DNA from: Candidatus Pantoea edessiphila
GTDB lineage: Bacteria > Pseudomonadota > Gammaproteobacteria > Enterobacterales > Enterobacteriaceae
Assembly (NCBI RefSeq): GCF_002933345.1
Contig: NZ_PDKR01000004.1
Location: 20,113 to 84,112 of the forward strand
Direction: 5' to 3'
DNA length: 64,000 bases
The notes under the pieces were generated by a model. It made no database searches. It saw only the letters and a program-made list of their open reading frames with translations, and was not told where the DNA came from. Both the position numbers and the translations under genes were made by a program. Positions 33,191 through 44,074 of this stretch are shown here, one piece after another (the stretch's first letter is position 1; every line of letters begins with the position of its first letter).

Positions 33191-33520
33191 TTTTTATTGT
33201 TGATCAATTAATATTTTCAAAGTTGTCATTATAATAATTAATAGTATTTGTAATCTATTGATTTGATATTGTTTACTTATATTAAGTTGTAAAATAAAAT
33301 TTTTGTAAAAAATAAACGCACATAAATAACATTCAAGTTCTTCTATAGATCTATCTCAATATCAATTTTAATTAAAATAGAAGCAATAATAACTTTAGAT
33401 ATAGTTTATAACTTATATACTTATATTGTTTAGTAACTACTCATTCTAATTCATAATTTAATTTCAATAAATACAAAGAGCTATAATCAAAAATTATACA
33501 TTAATAATACTAAGGTTCTA
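33191..33520. other. Gene-free gap between cysH and cysG
   Basis: 330 AT-rich bases. In E. coli the cas genes and iap lie between cysH and cysD; no cas gene, CRISPR repeat or iap remnant can be read here. It should carry the promoter for cysG-cysDNC. No CysB site can be defined, because such sites are poorly conserved. Confidence 0.55.
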
Positions 33521-34933
33521 GTGAATTATTTACCTCTTTTTGCTGATTTAAACAAACGTCCAGTGTTGGTTGTTGGCGGCGGAATAGTCGCTACACGAAA
33601 AATTAAACAATTAAATCGAGTTGGTGCATGCGTGAAAATTGTTGCCAATGAAATTTGTAATGAATTACAAAAAATAATAAAAATATATAAAATTGAATGG
33701 ATAGCTACTCAATTTGATCCAGCACAACTGAATGAAGTATTTTTAGTGATAGCAGCAACTAATGATAGTGTCCTTAATGAGAAAATTTCCAGAGAAGCAA
33801 ATATTAAATATAAATTAGTTAATGTAGTAGATGATAAAATAAATTGTAATTTTATATTACCTTCAATTATTAATCGTTCACCTATATTAATAGCAATATC
33901 CTCAAGTGCAACTGCTCCTATATTAACAAGAATATTACGTGAAAAATTAGAGGCAATATTACCAAAACATATAAGTGAAATGGCATTAATAGCTGGTCAA
34001 TGGCGTAATAAAGTTAAGAAACATTTTATTTATTTATCTGATCGTCGTCATTTTTGGGAACGTATTTTCAATGGACCATTTGTTAATCGAATAGCAATAG
34101 GTGATTTAAACAAGGCGAAAATTATTCTAAAACAACAATTAAAAATTAAATCAAATCGTCAAGGAAAAATTATTTTAGTTGGTGCAGGGCCTGGAGATAG
34201 TAGTCTGTTAACTTTACGTGCTTTGCAAGTAATACAGCTAGCTGATGTAGTTTTATATGATAATCTGGTAAGCAATGAAGTATTAGAATTAGTGCGTAGA
34301 GATGCTGATATTATATGTGTTGGTAAAAGTTTTGGTTCTCATGCTTTTTCACAGCAAGAAACCAATGCAATGCTAGTTAAATTAGCATTAGAAGGTAAAT
34401 ATGTAGTTAGATTAAAAGGCGGGGACCCATTTATTTTTGGACGAGGAGGTGAAGAACTTCAAGCAGCAAAAAAAGCTGGAATTTCATTTCAAATTGTTCC
34501 CGGAGTAACATCAGCTATAGGTGCTACTGCATATGCTGGTATTCCATTAACTCATCGTGATTATGCACATAGTGTTGTATTCGTTACAGGTCATGGTCAT
34601 TTAAAAAAAAATCTTGTTAATTGTAAACCAATTAGTAAAGGTCAAACATTAGTTATTTATATGGGACTAATAAAGACTCCAGAAATTAGTAAAATTTTAA
34701 TAGATCAAGGTTATATTAAATCTACTCCGGTAGCGGTTATCAGCAGAGGGACAAGATATGATCAAATAGTATTAACGGGTACTCTAGGACAAATCGAAAA
34801 ATTAGCAGCATCTGTAGCTACTCCAGCATTATTAATTATTGGAGAAGTGGTTAATCTCCACAGGCAACTAGCTTGGTTTAATGGTGCGGTTCAATATAAA
34901 CCTCGCAAATCTTCTTTTATTAATTTAGCCTGA
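33521..34933 (+). CDS. cysG: Siroheme synthase (trifunctional CysG)
   Basis: 470 residues (E. coli 457). Makes siroheme for CysI from uroporphyrinogen III. The N-terminal dehydrogenase/ferrochelatase half has VVGGGIVATRKIKQL, the catalytic Asp in LVNVVDDKIN and the regulatory Ser in LIAISSSATAP. The C-terminal SUMT methyltransferase half has VGAGPGDSSLLTLRAL, VRLKGGDPFIFGRGGEE, GIPLTHRDYAHSV and IYMGL. It starts with GTG at 33,521 after TAAGG. E. coli keeps cysG with nirBDC; linkage to cysDNC, as in several other enterics, groups it with the sulfate genes. Confidence 0.96.
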   Translation: MNYLPLFADLNKRPVLVVGGGIVATRKIKQLNRVGACVKIVANEICNELQKIIKIYKIEWIATQFDPAQLNEVFLVIAATNDSVLNEKISREANIKYKLVNVVDDKINCNFILPSIINRSPILIAISSSATAPILTRILREKLEAILPKHISEMALIAGQWRNKVKKHFIYLSDRRHFWERIFNGPFVNRIAIGDLNKAKIILKQQLKIKSNRQGKIILVGAGPGDSSLLTLRALQVIQLADVVLYDNLVSNEVLELVRRDADIICVGKSFGSHAFSQQETNAMLVKLALEGKYVVRLKGGDPFIFGRGGEELQAAKKAGISFQIVPGVTSAIGATAYAGIPLTHRDYAHSVVFVTGHGHLKKNLVNCKPISKGQTLVIYMGLIKTPEISKILIDQGYIKSTPVAVISRGTRYDQIVLTGTLGQIEKLAASVATPALLIIGEVVNLHRQLAWFNGAVQYKPRKSSFINLA

Positions 34934-34942
34934 GAAAACACC

Positions 34943-35851
34943 ATGAATCAAAAAAAAATTAATCACATATATCAATTAGAAGCAGAAAGCATTTATATAA
35001 TGAGAGAAGTTATAGCAGAATTTGATAATCCAGTCATGATGTATTCTATAGGTAAAGATTCTTCAGTAATGTTGCATTTAGCTCAAAAAGCTTTTTACCC
35101 AAGTAGTATTCCTTTTCCTTTATTGCATATAGATACTGGTTGGAAATTTAGTGAAATGTACGAATTTCGTGATCACATCATTAATGCAATAGGTGCTGAG
35201 TTATTAATATTTCGTAATTTAAAAGGTATAGAAATGGGCATTAATCCTTTCGTTCATGATAGTACAAAATATACTAATATTATGAAAACAGATGCATTGA
35301 AGCAAGCTTTAAATAAATACAAGTTTGATGCAGCATTTGGAGGAGCACGTCGTGATGAAGAAAGATCTAGAGCAAAAGAACGTATTTATTCTTTTAGAGA
35401 TCGATTTCATCGTTGGGATCCAAAAAATCAACGACCTGAAATATGGAATAATTATAATGGTCAAATTAATAAAGGAGAAAACATTCGTGTATTTCCTTTA
35501 TCTAATTGGACGGAATTAGATATCTGGCAATACATTTTTTTAGAGAAAATTAAAATTGTACCACTGTATTTTGCTGCAATAAGACCTGTTTTGAAAAGAA
35601 ATAATATGATTATCGTAATCAATGACAATCGTATCAATTTGAAAGACAATGAATTAATAGAAAAACGTATGGTACGTTTTCGTACATTGGGTTGTTGGCC
35701 TCTAACTGGAGCTATTGAATCAAAAGCACAAACAATTTCAGATATAATCAAAGAAATGTTATTGTTTAAAACAAGTGAACGTAAAAATCGTTTAATTGAT
35801 ATAGATCAAAGTCATTCAATGGAATATAAAAAAAGGCAGGGCTATTTTTAG
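34943..35851 (+). CDS. cysD: Sulfate adenylyltransferase subunit 2
   Basis: 302 residues, equal to E. coli CysD. With the GTPase CysN it forms ATP sulfurylase, making adenylylsulfate from sulfate and ATP. The PP-motif is [31 protein letters not shown] and [11 protein letters not shown] are family blocks. It starts ten bases after cysG, with cysN 15 bases downstream, so cysG-cysD-cysN-cysC is probably one operon. Confidence 0.97.
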   Translation: MNQKKINHIYQLEAESIYIMREVIAEFDNPVMMYSIGKDSSVMLHLAQKAFYPSSIPFPLLHIDTGWKFSEMYEFRDHIINAIGAELLIFRNLKGIEMGINPFVHDSTKYTNIMKTDALKQALNKYKFDAAFGGARRDEERSRAKERIYSFRDRFHRWDPKNQRPEIWNNYNGQINKGENIRVFPLSNWTELDIWQYIFLEKIKIVPLYFAAIRPVLKRNNMIIVINDNRINLKDNELIEKRMVRFRTLGCWPLTGAIESKAQTISDIIKEMLLFKTSERKNRLIDIDQSHSMEYKKRQGYF

Positions 35852-35866
35852 GAAATAAATATAAGC

Positions 35867-37312
35867 ATGAATACTATAATTAAAGATACAAACCAAATGA
35901 TTAAAAAAGATGACATTGAAGTCTGGTTACTTGCTCAACAAAATAAAGATCTTTTACGTTTCCTTACTTGTGGGAATGTAGATGATGGTAAAAGTACTCT
36001 TATTGGTCGTTTATTACATGATGTTTGTTATATATATGAAGACCAATTATCATCGCTTTATAATGATAGCAAACGTTATAGAATTCAAGGCGAAAAACTT
36101 AATTTAGCATTACTTGTAGATGGCTTACAAGCAGAACGTGAACAAGGAATTACTATTGATGTAGCATATAGATATTTTTCTACTGAAAAAAGAAAATTTA
36201 TTATTGCTGATACTCCAGGACATGACCAGTATACACGTAATATGGTAACTGGTGCATCTACTTGCCAATTAGCAATTATATTATTAGATGCACGTAAAGG
36301 AATAGTAAATCAAACTCGCCGTCATAGTTTTATATCTAGTTTGCTAAATATAAAACAGTTAATAATAGCTATTAATAAAATGGATTTAATCAATTATGAT
36401 GCTAATATATTTAATAATATAAAACAAGATTACATTAATTTTATTACAAAACTACCGATAAATCCAAATGTTTATTTTGTTCCAATATCTGCCCTTAGAG
36501 GTGATAATATAGTTTCTAAAAGTCAAAAAATGTCTTGGTATCATGGATCTACTATATTAAAAATATTAGAAAACATTGATTTAGATGTATTTATAAATAA
36601 CAAACCTATGCGTTTTCCAGTACAGTATGTAAATCGTTTTAATATAGATTTTCGTGGTTATTCTGGTACCATAGCTTCTGGTACAATTAGGGTAGGACAA
36701 AATGTAAAAGTGCTTCCATCAAATATACAATCCAATATAAAACGTATTGTAACTTTTGATGGTGATTTAATAGAAGCTAATGCAGGTCAAGCAATTACCT
36801 TAATTCTAAATGATGAACTTGATATTAGTAGAGGAGATTTAATTGTAGATATTAACTCTGATCTTAATTTAACAAAATCTGTAATTGCTAATGTTGTATG
36901 GATGTCGGATAAGCCTATGAAAAAGAATCAAAGTTATTTTATAAAAATGGCTAGTAAAAAAATCATTGGCAATATCGAAAATATAATACATCAAATTAAT
37001 ATAAGTTCATTAGAAACATATAAGGTTGATAATTTATCTCTGAATAGTATTGGTTTAGTAAAAATAAACTTTGAAGAACCAATGGTTGTTGATAAATACT
37101 ATAATAATCCAGTTACTGGAGGATTAATTTTTATAGATCGTTTTAGTAATGCTACAGTAGGTGCAGGTATGATTAATAAATATAAATTAGACTTAGAACA
37201 TACAGGATGTTATGACAACAATTACAATAATTTTGAATTGGAATTAAATTCTTTAATTCGTTGCTATTTTCCACACTGGAAAGCACGTAATTTACTAGAT
37301 AAAAAACAATAA
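35867..37312 (+). CDS. cysN: Sulfate adenylyltransferase subunit 1 (GTPase)
   Basis: 481 residues (E. coli 475). EF-Tu-like GTPase that powers ATP sulfurylase. G1 is [16 protein letters not shown]3 is [13 protein letters not shown]4 is NKMDL and G5 is ISALRGDN. The beta-barrel domains follow ([17 protein letters not shown]). The stop overlaps the cysC ATG by one base (TAATG). Confidence 0.97.
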   Translation: MNTIIKDTNQMIKKDDIEVWLLAQQNKDLLRFLTCGNVDDGKSTLIGRLLHDVCYIYEDQLSSLYNDSKRYRIQGEKLNLALLVDGLQAEREQGITIDVAYRYFSTEKRKFIIADTPGHDQYTRNMVTGASTCQLAIILLDARKGIVNQTRRHSFISSLLNIKQLIIAINKMDLINYDANIFNNIKQDYINFITKLPINPNVYFVPISALRGDNIVSKSQKMSWYHGSTILKILENIDLDVFINNKPMRFPVQYVNRFNIDFRGYSGTIASGTIRVGQNVKVLPSNIQSNIKRIVTFDGDLIEANAGQAITLILNDELDISRGDLIVDINSDLNLTKSVIANVVWMSDKPMKKNQSYFIKMASKKIIGNIENIIHQINISSLETYKVDNLSLNSIGLVKINFEEPMVVDKYYNNPVTGGLIFIDRFSNATVGAGMINKYKLDLEHTGCYDNNYNNFELELNSLIRCYFPHWKARNLLDKKQ

Positions 37313-37908
37313 TGCGAAAATATAAAAATATACTTTGGCATCAACATACTATTACACGTGAATTGAGAGAAAAGAAAAATGGGCACAAGGGTTTAGTGTT
37401 ATGGTTTACTGGGTTATCTGGGTCAGGAAAATCTACTATTGCATGTTTTTTAGAGAAAAAATTATATCAAATTGGTTGTAAAACTTACTTATTAGATGGT
37501 GATAACTTAAGACACGGATTATGTAGTGATCTTAGTTTTAGTAATTATGATAGAAAAGAGAATTTGCGCAGAGTTGGTGAAGTGGCAAAATTAATGGTAG
37601 ATGCTGGATTATTAGTTATTGCTGCCTTTATTTCTCCCCTTCGTAAGGATCGTAAAATGGTAAGAAATTTTTTTAATAAAGATCAATTTATTGAAGTTTT
37701 TATTAATACTCCTTTATCTGTTTGTGAATCTCGAGATCCTAAGGGATTATATAAAGCAGCACGTTCTGGTAATTTAATTAATTTTACTGGTATTGGTAGT
37801 AGTTATGAAATCCCAGAAAACCCAGAAATTAAACTAGATGGTAATCAAACTATTAGTACGTTGACAATTGATTTAGTAAATTTACTTAAAGATCGTAATA
37901 TTATTTAA
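37312..37908 (+). CDS. cysC: Adenylylsulfate kinase
   Basis: 198 residues (E. coli 201). Phosphorylates APS to PAPS for CysH. The P-loop is [24 protein letters not shown] binds APS; the phospho-serine motif FISPLRKDR and the lid region [10 protein letters not shown] are intact. It is the last gene of the sulfate-activation operon. Confidence 0.97.
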   Translation: MRKYKNILWHQHTITRELREKKNGHKGLVLWFTGLSGSGKSTIACFLEKKLYQIGCKTYLLDGDNLRHGLCSDLSFSNYDRKENLRRVGEVAKLMVDAGLLVIAAFISPLRKDRKMVRNFFNKDQFIEVFINTPLSVCESRDPKGLYKAARSGNLINFTGIGSSYEIPENPEIKLDGNQTISTLTIDLVNLLKDRNII

Positions 37909-38002
37909 TAATTAAATAGAAAATTAATTTTTAAATAAAGTAAATGAATCGAAATAATTTTTATCATATTTTATTTATTAATATATCCTTAGTTAGGTAA
38001 TA

Positions 38003-38152
38003 TATTATAATATCAAATTGGAATCACTGTTATATTTTAAATATAATCCTAAAGATTGTAATATAATTTTTATATTAAAAATAAAATATCATTAAATTTA
38101 TTTAAATAAATTAAAGATTTACGATAACAATCTTTATTTTAAATACAAGTAA
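38003..38152 (+). pseudogene. ftsB: Cell-division protein FtsB, decayed remnant
   Basis: One frame from about 38,003 reads NIKLESLLYFKYN, then after one TAA, LNKLKIYDNNLYFKYK and a second TAA. It aligns without gaps to E. coli FtsB from LQYSLWFGKN (end of the membrane segment) to AKLKARNDQLFAE (coiled coil), with the distance between the two blocks kept exactly. Similarity is modest, and AT-rich sequence makes chance matches likelier. The site is right: in E. coli ftsB lies directly upstream of ispD. Nothing recognisable is left of ygbE. Confidence 0.52.
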
Positions 38153-38231
38153 TTACATTAAAAATAACTAAGATGATTAATATTTAATTATTTATTAATT
38201 TTTCATATTAAAAATTATTTAAATTACACAA

Positions 38232-38942
38232 ATGAATAATTCATCGATTAAAAAAGATATAATTGCTATAGTACCAGCTGCTGGTATAGGCAAACGTATG
38301 AAAATAAAACATCCAAAACAATATTTAACTATTGGTAAATATACTATTCTTGAACATTGTATTTTTAGTTTATTTTCTCATTCTGATATTAAGCAAGTTA
38401 TTATTGCTTTAAACTCTAATGATCAATATTTTTCTAAACTTCCTTTAGCAAGTAATAATCGAATATTATGTGTTATAGGTGGTGATACAAGAGCTAAATC
38501 AGTTTTAGCAGCTTTGAAAACTATACAGAATAACGCTTGGGTATTAATACATGACGCTTCAAGACCATGTCTACATATAGATGATTTGATCCGTTTAATA
38601 AAAATACGTGAGAAAAGTAATATTGGAGGTATTTTAGCCATTCCTATAAATGATACAATAAAACTTAGCAATAACAGACATAATCTTATTAAGAAAACAG
38701 TAGAACGTAAAAATTTATGGCGTGCTTTGACTCCTCAATTTTTTCCTTGTTCTCTCTTGATATCTTGTTTAATAAAAGCGCTAACAGAAGGCATTGATAT
38801 TACCGATGAAGCTTCAGCTTTAGAATACTGTGGCTATAATCCTAATTTAATAAAAGGACGCAATGATAATATAAAAATAACTTTTCCAGAAGATTTATTA
38901 CTTGCAGAGCTTTATTTAAAAAAAATTTTTAAAGGATATTAA
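38232..38942 (+). CDS. ispD: 2-C-methyl-D-erythritol 4-phosphate cytidylyltransferase
   Basis: 236 residues, equal to E. coli IspD. Third step of the MEP isoprenoid pathway. CTP-binding motif VPAAGIGKRMK and KQYLTIGKYTILEH are at the N-terminus; VLIHDASRPC and IPINDTIK follow; DEASALEYCGY is near the end. It is followed after three bases by ispF, the usual pair. Confidence 0.97.
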   Translation: MNNSSIKKDIIAIVPAAGIGKRMKIKHPKQYLTIGKYTILEHCIFSLFSHSDIKQVIIALNSNDQYFSKLPLASNNRILCVIGGDTRAKSVLAALKTIQNNAWVLIHDASRPCLHIDDLIRLIKIREKSNIGGILAIPINDTIKLSNNRHNLIKKTVERKNLWRALTPQFFPCSLLISCLIKALTEGIDITDEASALEYCGYNPNLIKGRNDNIKITFPEDLLLAELYLKKIFKGY

Positions 38943-38945
38943 ATA

Positions 38946-39419
38946 ATGCGCATTGGTCATGGTTTTGATGTTCATGCTTTTGGTGGTATAAATCCCCTTA
39001 TTCTTGGAGGAGTAAAAATAAAATTTAAACATGGTTTAATAGCACATTCTGATGGAGATGTAGTTTTACATGCACTTATTGATGCTCTCTTAGGAGCAGC
39101 TGCTATGGGAGATATAGGAACTGTATTTCCAGATAATAATATAAATTTTAAAGGAGTAAATAGTTTTTATTTATTAAGTGAGGTTTGGAAGCTTATTAGT
39201 TTGAATTACGTTATAGGAAATATAGATATAACAATAATATTACAAACCCCTAAAATTAATCCATATTTAAAGCAAATGTGCACTAATATTTCAAAAAATC
39301 TTGATTGTAAAAAAAACAAAATTAATATAAAAGTTACTACAACTGAAAAGTTAGGTTTTGTAGGTCGTGAAGAAGGAATTGCATGTGAAGCAGTAGCGTT
39401 ATTATTAAATAAAAAATAA
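38946..39419 (+). CDS. ispF: 2-C-methyl-D-erythritol 2,4-cyclodiphosphate synthase
   Basis: 157 residues (E. coli 159). Cyclises CDP-ME phosphate in the MEP pathway. Metal ligands are in [12 protein letters not shown] and the later His in [28 protein letters not shown] and [23 protein letters not shown] complete the family pattern. truD, surE and pcm, which follow in E. coli, are absent. Confidence 0.97.
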   Translation: MRIGHGFDVHAFGGINPLILGGVKIKFKHGLIAHSDGDVVLHALIDALLGAAAMGDIGTVFPDNNINFKGVNSFYLLSEVWKLISLNYVIGNIDITIILQTPKINPYLKQMCTNISKNLDCKKNKINIKVTTTEKLGFVGREEGIACEAVALLLNKK

Positions 39420-39905
39420 ATTTTTAATTAAAATTATAATACTTATTATTCCATAATAGGATATCTTTTTTCATTTAAATAAATTTATTCTATAAATTAG
39501 ATTTTGTTAAAATTAACAATGAATTAATTAATTTTATAATTAATTATAATTAAGTATGAAATAACTTAAAGAAATGTGTAATATAATTTTTATTAAAATT
39601 TAATTATATCTTGCTATAATTAATAATGATTAGTATTTGCTATATAAAACAACATAACTTGTATTTTATAAAAAATTATTATACAATAATTTTGAATTTT
39701 ACTTTATTTAAATAGGATAGGTTAATATAAAATTATTATTCTGTAAAAAGCAAAATTTACAATTTAATCTGAATAGATATTTTAATATTTTAATTAATTC
39801 AAATAAAGATATTTATTTTTAGCACAAAATTTAAAGCTGTGTTAATAAAAAGATTAAAATAATTTAAACAATTTTAAAGATATGAAAATAAATATATTTC
39901 ATCCA
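39420..39905. other. Gene-free gap after ispF (truD-surE-pcm region)
   Basis: Nearly 490 bases of A/T between ispF and the nlpD remnant. In E. coli truD, surE and pcm fill this interval. I could not read any block of these proteins in the plus frames. Short AATTAATT-like repeats are typical of the background. Confidence 0.55.
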
Positions 39906-40168
39906 GATGATTTGGATTTGGTATAGTTGCAAAATTATTTTTATAAAAAATTGTTCTTACAATTATAACTAATTAAGCATTGAAAAATTCCTTAAAATTT
40001 TGTTTGAATAATTACGATAATAAAAATATATCTTTAGTTGCAGTAAAAAGTTAAATTGTAAAGGATATTGCTAGCATGAGTAATACAGAAATTAATTTCA
40101 CAAAATTATATTTTGAAAATCATTAGGTTACATCCGTAAAACTGTTGTGTTATTCATTACAGCGTTAA
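39906..40168 (+). pseudogene. nlpD: Murein-hydrolase activator NlpD, decayed C-terminal (LytM) remnant
   Basis: Several blocks match the C-terminal LytM domain of E. coli NlpD in order: QL-LIKH (NLIIIKH), LNNYDNKNISLV (LSAYAHNDTMLV), then [17 protein letters not shown] against IATMGSTGTSSTRLHFE without a gap, and [11 protein letters not shown] followed by TAA at 40,166-40,168 against SVNPLRYLPQR. Several stops and one or more frame changes interrupt it. It sits directly upstream of rpoS as in E. coli, where nlpD also contains the main rpoS promoter. The 3' end is best preserved, possibly because that DNA still serves the rpoS mRNA leader. Confidence 0.85.
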
Positions 40169-40209
40169 TCGGGCAAATTTTTGCTTTGATATCACGGGTA
40201 GGACCGCGT
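40169..40209 (+). promoter_or_regulatory. rpoS: Conserved rpoS mRNA leader and ribosome binding site
   Basis: The stretch ATCACGGGTAGGA at 40,191-40,203 is the same as I recall for the E. coli rpoS translation start region, and the preceding bases (TTAATCGGGCAAATTTTTGCTTTGAT) also parallel it. In E. coli this leader folds back over the ribosome site and is opened by small RNAs with Hfq. The G/C content here is far above neighbouring intergenic DNA. Whether the fold and any small RNA persist is not known. Confidence 0.65.
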
Positions 40210-41199
40210 ATGACTCATAATATATTGAAAATAGATCAATTACATGAAAGTATAGAATTTGAAGAAATTAAAAATGAAATTTTTAATGAAGAAGATTTTA
40301 TTCAAACTGAACTAGGAGATGATGATATTGTAGAAGAAGAGGTATTACCTGGTACTACTCAACGTATTTTAGATGCAACACAATTATATCTTGGGGAGAT
40401 AGGTTATTCTCCTTTGTTAAGTGCAGAAGAAGAAATTTTTTTTGCTCGTCTTGCATTAAAAGGTGATATACATTCTCGTCGTCGTATGATAGAAAGTAAT
40501 TTACGATTAGTAGTCAAGATTGCACGTCGTTATAGCAATAGAGGTATGGCACTATTAGATTTAATCGAAGAAGGTAATTTAGGATTGATTCGTGCTGTAG
40601 AAAAATTTGATCCAGAACGTGGTTTTCGTTTCTCTACATATTCTACCTGGTGGATTCGTCAAACTATAGAAAGAGCAATTATGAATCAAACTCGTACTAT
40701 TCGTTTGCCTATTCATATTATGAAAGAGCTTAATGTTTATTTACGTACTGCACGTGAACTTTCTCATAAGCTTGATCATGAGCCAAGCGCGGAAGAAATA
40801 GCAGAAAAATTAGATAAACCAGTGGAAGATGTAAATCGTATGTTGAAGCTTAATGAACATATTACCTCAGTTGATATGCCATTGGGGATAGATTCTGAGA
40901 AAGCATTATTAGATGTTTTAGCTGATGAAAAAGATAATGGACCTGAAAATGCAACTCAAGACGATGATATGAAGCAAAGTATTATAAAATGGTTATTTGA
41001 ACTTAGTATAAAACAAAGAGAAGTTTTATCACGTCGTTTTGGTTTGTTAGGTTATGATGCTGCGACTCTTGAAGATGTTGGTCGTGAAATTGGCTTAACT
41101 CGAGAAAGGGTTCGTCAGATTCAAGTTGAAGGATTGCGCCGCTTACGTGAAATTTTGCAATCTCACGGTCTTAATATTGAATCATTATTTCATAAATAA
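40210..41199 (+). CDS. rpoS: Sigma factor RpoS (stationary phase/general stress)
   Basis: 329 residues from the ATG at 40,210 (E. coli 330). An upstream in-frame extension is open but lies in the leader; the chosen ATG follows GGTAGGA and begins [11 protein letters not shown] like E. coli MSQNTLKVHDL. Region 1.2/2 reads [44 protein letters not shown] and [18 protein letters not shown]; region 4 has the helix-turn-helix [20 protein letters not shown]. All functional regions look intact. RpoS is often lost from host-restricted symbionts, so its retention points to a stress phase in the life cycle (inference). Confidence 0.97.
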   Translation: MTHNILKIDQLHESIEFEEIKNEIFNEEDFIQTELGDDDIVEEEVLPGTTQRILDATQLYLGEIGYSPLLSAEEEIFFARLALKGDIHSRRRMIESNLRLVVKIARRYSNRGMALLDLIEEGNLGLIRAVEKFDPERGFRFSTYSTWWIRQTIERAIMNQTRTIRLPIHIMKELNVYLRTARELSHKLDHEPSAEEIAEKLDKPVEDVNRMLKLNEHITSVDMPLGIDSEKALLDVLADEKDNGPENATQDDDMKQSIIKWLFELSIKQREVLSRRFGLLGYDAATLEDVGREIGLTRERVRQIQVEGLRRLREILQSHGLNIESLFHK

Positions 41200-41267
41200 C
41201 TATTAATTTAAATAATAATTTACACTATTAAAACATTTTTTAAATTCATGTAACTAGATATAAAGTT

Positions 41268-43823
41268 TTAACTTATCGATTTTAAAATATAAATTAAATC
41301 AAGTGCTTCATATGGCGTGATATTATCTGGATCTATATTTTTTATAATATTGTTTATAGTTGATGGAATTTCTTTTATTAACGTTTTTGTTTTAAGATCA
41401 TTAATCACTGAGTTAGAGTGAAAATAGCAATTTTCTATCTCTAACTCATTTAATTTTTTCTTTGCTAATATGATTACTTCTTTAGGAACTCCAGCTAATA
41501 AAGCTACAGAAAAACCATAGCTCTTATTTATAGTTCCTGGTTTTACAGTATGCATAAATGCTATATTATCTTCATGCTCTATTGCATCAAAATATACATT
41601 CATTATACCTTCTGTTTTTTTTTCTAAAAAAGTTAATTCAAAATAATGAGTTGAAAATAATGTAAAAGACTTGATTATCTTGTTAAGATATTCTGCACAA
41701 GCCCATGCGAGAGATAGTCCATCATAAGTTGAAGTACCTCTTCCAATTTCATCCATAAGAACTAGACTATCTTTAGTTGAGTTATGTAAAATACTAGCTG
41801 TTTCAGTCATTTCAACCATAAAAGTTGACCTACCAGCAGCTAAATCATCTGCTGCTCCGATGCGAGTAAAAATACGATCAAAATTTCCTATTAATGCTTC
41901 TTGAGCTGGTACAAAGCTTCCAATCCATGCCATCAAAACTATTAAAGCAGTCTGACGCATATAAGTACTTTTACCACCCATATTTGGTCCTGTAATAATC
42001 AACATTCTATTCTTTGCACATAGAGATAATGAATTAGGAATAAATGGTTCCTTTAAAACATTTTCTACTACTGGATGACGGCCATTTACAATTTTTATTA
42101 CAGGATGTTTGTGTAGTGTAGGTCGACAATAGTTAAGATTCCAAGCACGTTCTGCTAAATTACTTAACACATCAAGTTCAGCTAATGATTGAGAACTAAG
42201 TTGTATTTCTGCAATATAAGGCATAAAATAGTCGAAAAGCGATTCATATAATGTTTTTTCTAATGATAGAGCTTTTTCTTTTGAAACAATTATTTTATTT
42301 TCGTAAATTTTTAATTCAGGAATAACATAACGTTCAATACTTTTCAAAGTTTGACGACGTATGTAATGATTTGGAATTTTATCACTTTGATTTTTATTAA
42401 CCTGAATATAATATCCATAAATACTACTTAATCCTATTTTTAATGAATCTAATCCAAGTTTTTTCTTTTCTTGCATTGCAATTTTATCCAAATAATCTTT
42501 TGCACCCTTTGTTAAATCACGCCATTTGTCAAGTTGTTTATTATAACCAGGAGCAATAACACCTCCTTCTCTAATGAGAGTAGGAGGAAAAGGAACTATT
42601 GCTTTTTCAAGCAAATTACATAATGTTTTAAAATTTCCTATTTGTTTATTTATTGTTTTTAATTTTTTTGTTTTTAAAATAGATGTGATTTTATTTAAAT
42701 TAGGTAATTGTTGAAAGGCATGACGTATACGAACAAAGTCACGTGGTTTAGCATTACGAAGAGCTATACGTGCTAATATACGTTCTAAGTCCCCTATTTG
42801 TTGTAAAATGGGTTGTATAACTTCATAGTGATTTTGTAATTCTAAAATAGATTCTTGACGTTGATTTGCTATTTCAATATTACGGGTTGGGATCTGCAAC
42901 CATCTTTTTAACATTCTATTACCCATAGATGTTACTGTTTTATTTAATATTTCGTATAGTGTGTTTTTTATACCTCTCTCTAAATTGTTTACTATTTCTA
43001 AATTTCGATACGTATTATAATCAATAATAATATTATCTTTAGGATGTTCTAATATTATTGATTTTATGTGTGGTAATAGTTCATTACATTGGGTATTTTT
43101 TACGTATTGTATTAAACAACCTGCTGATTTTAAAGCTAAATATGATTTCTCAACATCAAATCCTTTTAACTCTTTGGTACCAAATTGCAAATTAAGCTGT
43201 TGATAGGCAGTATCAATTTCAAATTCCCAAATTGGTCTCATCCTCAAACCACAACAATTTTTTATTAAAGAAAAATTTTGAAAATTTTCTGGATAAAGTA
43301 GTTCAGATGGATTAGTCTTTTGTAGTTCTGCTGCCATTATTTCTGTATTAATTAATTCCTTAATAATAAAACGACCAGAAGTTACATCTAATGTAGCATA
43401 TCCATAATTGTCTTTATCTTGAACAATTGCTGCTATTATATTATCATGATGATCTTGTAAAAAAGATTCATCACTAACAGTACCAGGTGTAATAATACGA
43501 ACAACTTTCCGATCAACTAATCCCCCCTTTTTTTGTGAAGAATCTGAAATTTGTTCGCAAATTGCTATAGATTCACCTAATTTAATTAATTTAGCTAGAT
43601 AATTATCAACATTATAATAAGGTACACCTGCCATTGGTATAGGTTCACCTGCTGAATTTCCACGCTTAGTTAAAGATATTTCTAATAAATGAGATGCACG
43701 TTTTGCATCATCATAGAATAATTCATAAAAATCACCCATACGGTAAAATAGTAACATATTAGGATATTTAGCTTTAATTTTTAAGTATTGTTGAATCATT
43801 GGAGTATGTGAACAAAAATTCAT
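41268..43823 (-). CDS. mutS: DNA mismatch repair protein MutS
   Basis: 851 residues (E. coli 853). Recognises base mismatches as a dimer. The mismatch-wedge F-x-E is in [15 protein letters not shown]; the ATPase has Walker [32 protein letters not shown] (Walker B and signature region) and STHYFELT. It converges on rpoS as in E. coli. With mutH also present, methyl-directed repair may still operate if mutL and dam exist elsewhere. Confidence 0.97.
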   Translation of the reverse strand: MNFCSHTPMIQQYLKIKAKYPNMLLFYRMGDFYELFYDDAKRASHLLEISLTKRGNSAGEPIPMAGVPYYNVDNYLAKLIKLGESIAICEQISDSSQKKGGLVDRKVVRIITPGTVSDESFLQDHHDNIIAAIVQDKDNYGYATLDVTSGRFIIKELINTEIMAAELQKTNPSELLYPENFQNFSLIKNCCGLRMRPIWEFEIDTAYQQLNLQFGTKELKGFDVEKSYLALKSAGCLIQYVKNTQCNELLPHIKSIILEHPKDNIIIDYNTYRNLEIVNNLERGIKNTLYEILNKTVTSMGNRMLKRWLQIPTRNIEIANQRQESILELQNHYEVIQPILQQIGDLERILARIALRNAKPRDFVRIRHAFQQLPNLNKITSILKTKKLKTINKQIGNFKTLCNLLEKAIVPFPPTLIREGGVIAPGYNKQLDKWRDLTKGAKDYLDKIAMQEKKKLGLDSLKIGLSSIYGYYIQVNKNQSDKIPNHYIRRQTLKSIERYVIPELKIYENKIIVSKEKALSLEKTLYESLFDYFMPYIAEIQLSSQSLAELDVLSNLAERAWNLNYCRPTLHKHPVIKIVNGRHPVVENVLKEPFIPNSLSLCAKNRMLIITGPNMGGKSTYMRQTALIVLMAWIGSFVPAQEALIGNFDRIFTRIGAADDLAAGRSTFMVEMTETASILHNSTKDSLVLMDEIGRGTSTYDGLSLAWACAEYLNKIIKSFTLFSTHYFELTFLEKKTEGIMNVYFDAIEHEDNIAFMHTVKPGTINKSYGFSVALLAGVPKEVIILAKKKLNELEIENCYFHSNSVINDLKTKTLIKEIPSTINNIIKNIDPDNITPYEALDLIYILKSIS

Positions 43824-44074
43824 ATTCTTTCTCTTTAATTTTATAAAAAATTATTTTCCTATATTATATATTATATTGATTTATAAAATCATACCTATCA
43901 TTTTATTCCTAACATTATTAACATTTAGAATTCAATAAAACTAATAAGTTAAATTATATATAAAATAGATCAAAATTATTTAATTTTATTTTAATTAAAG
44001 TAACGACTATAAATCTTTTATATTAATATAATATTTTATATAATTGTTAATTTGTTTAAAATAAGTGTTTAAAA

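Noticed and set aside
33191..33520. CRISPR array or cas remnant between cysH and cysG (E. coli locus position)
   Set aside because: No direct repeats with regular spacing and no readable cas sequence.
40147..40209. N-terminal extension of RpoS
   Set aside because: The in-frame codons belong to the mRNA leader; the ATG at 40,210 has the ribosome site and matches the known N-terminus.
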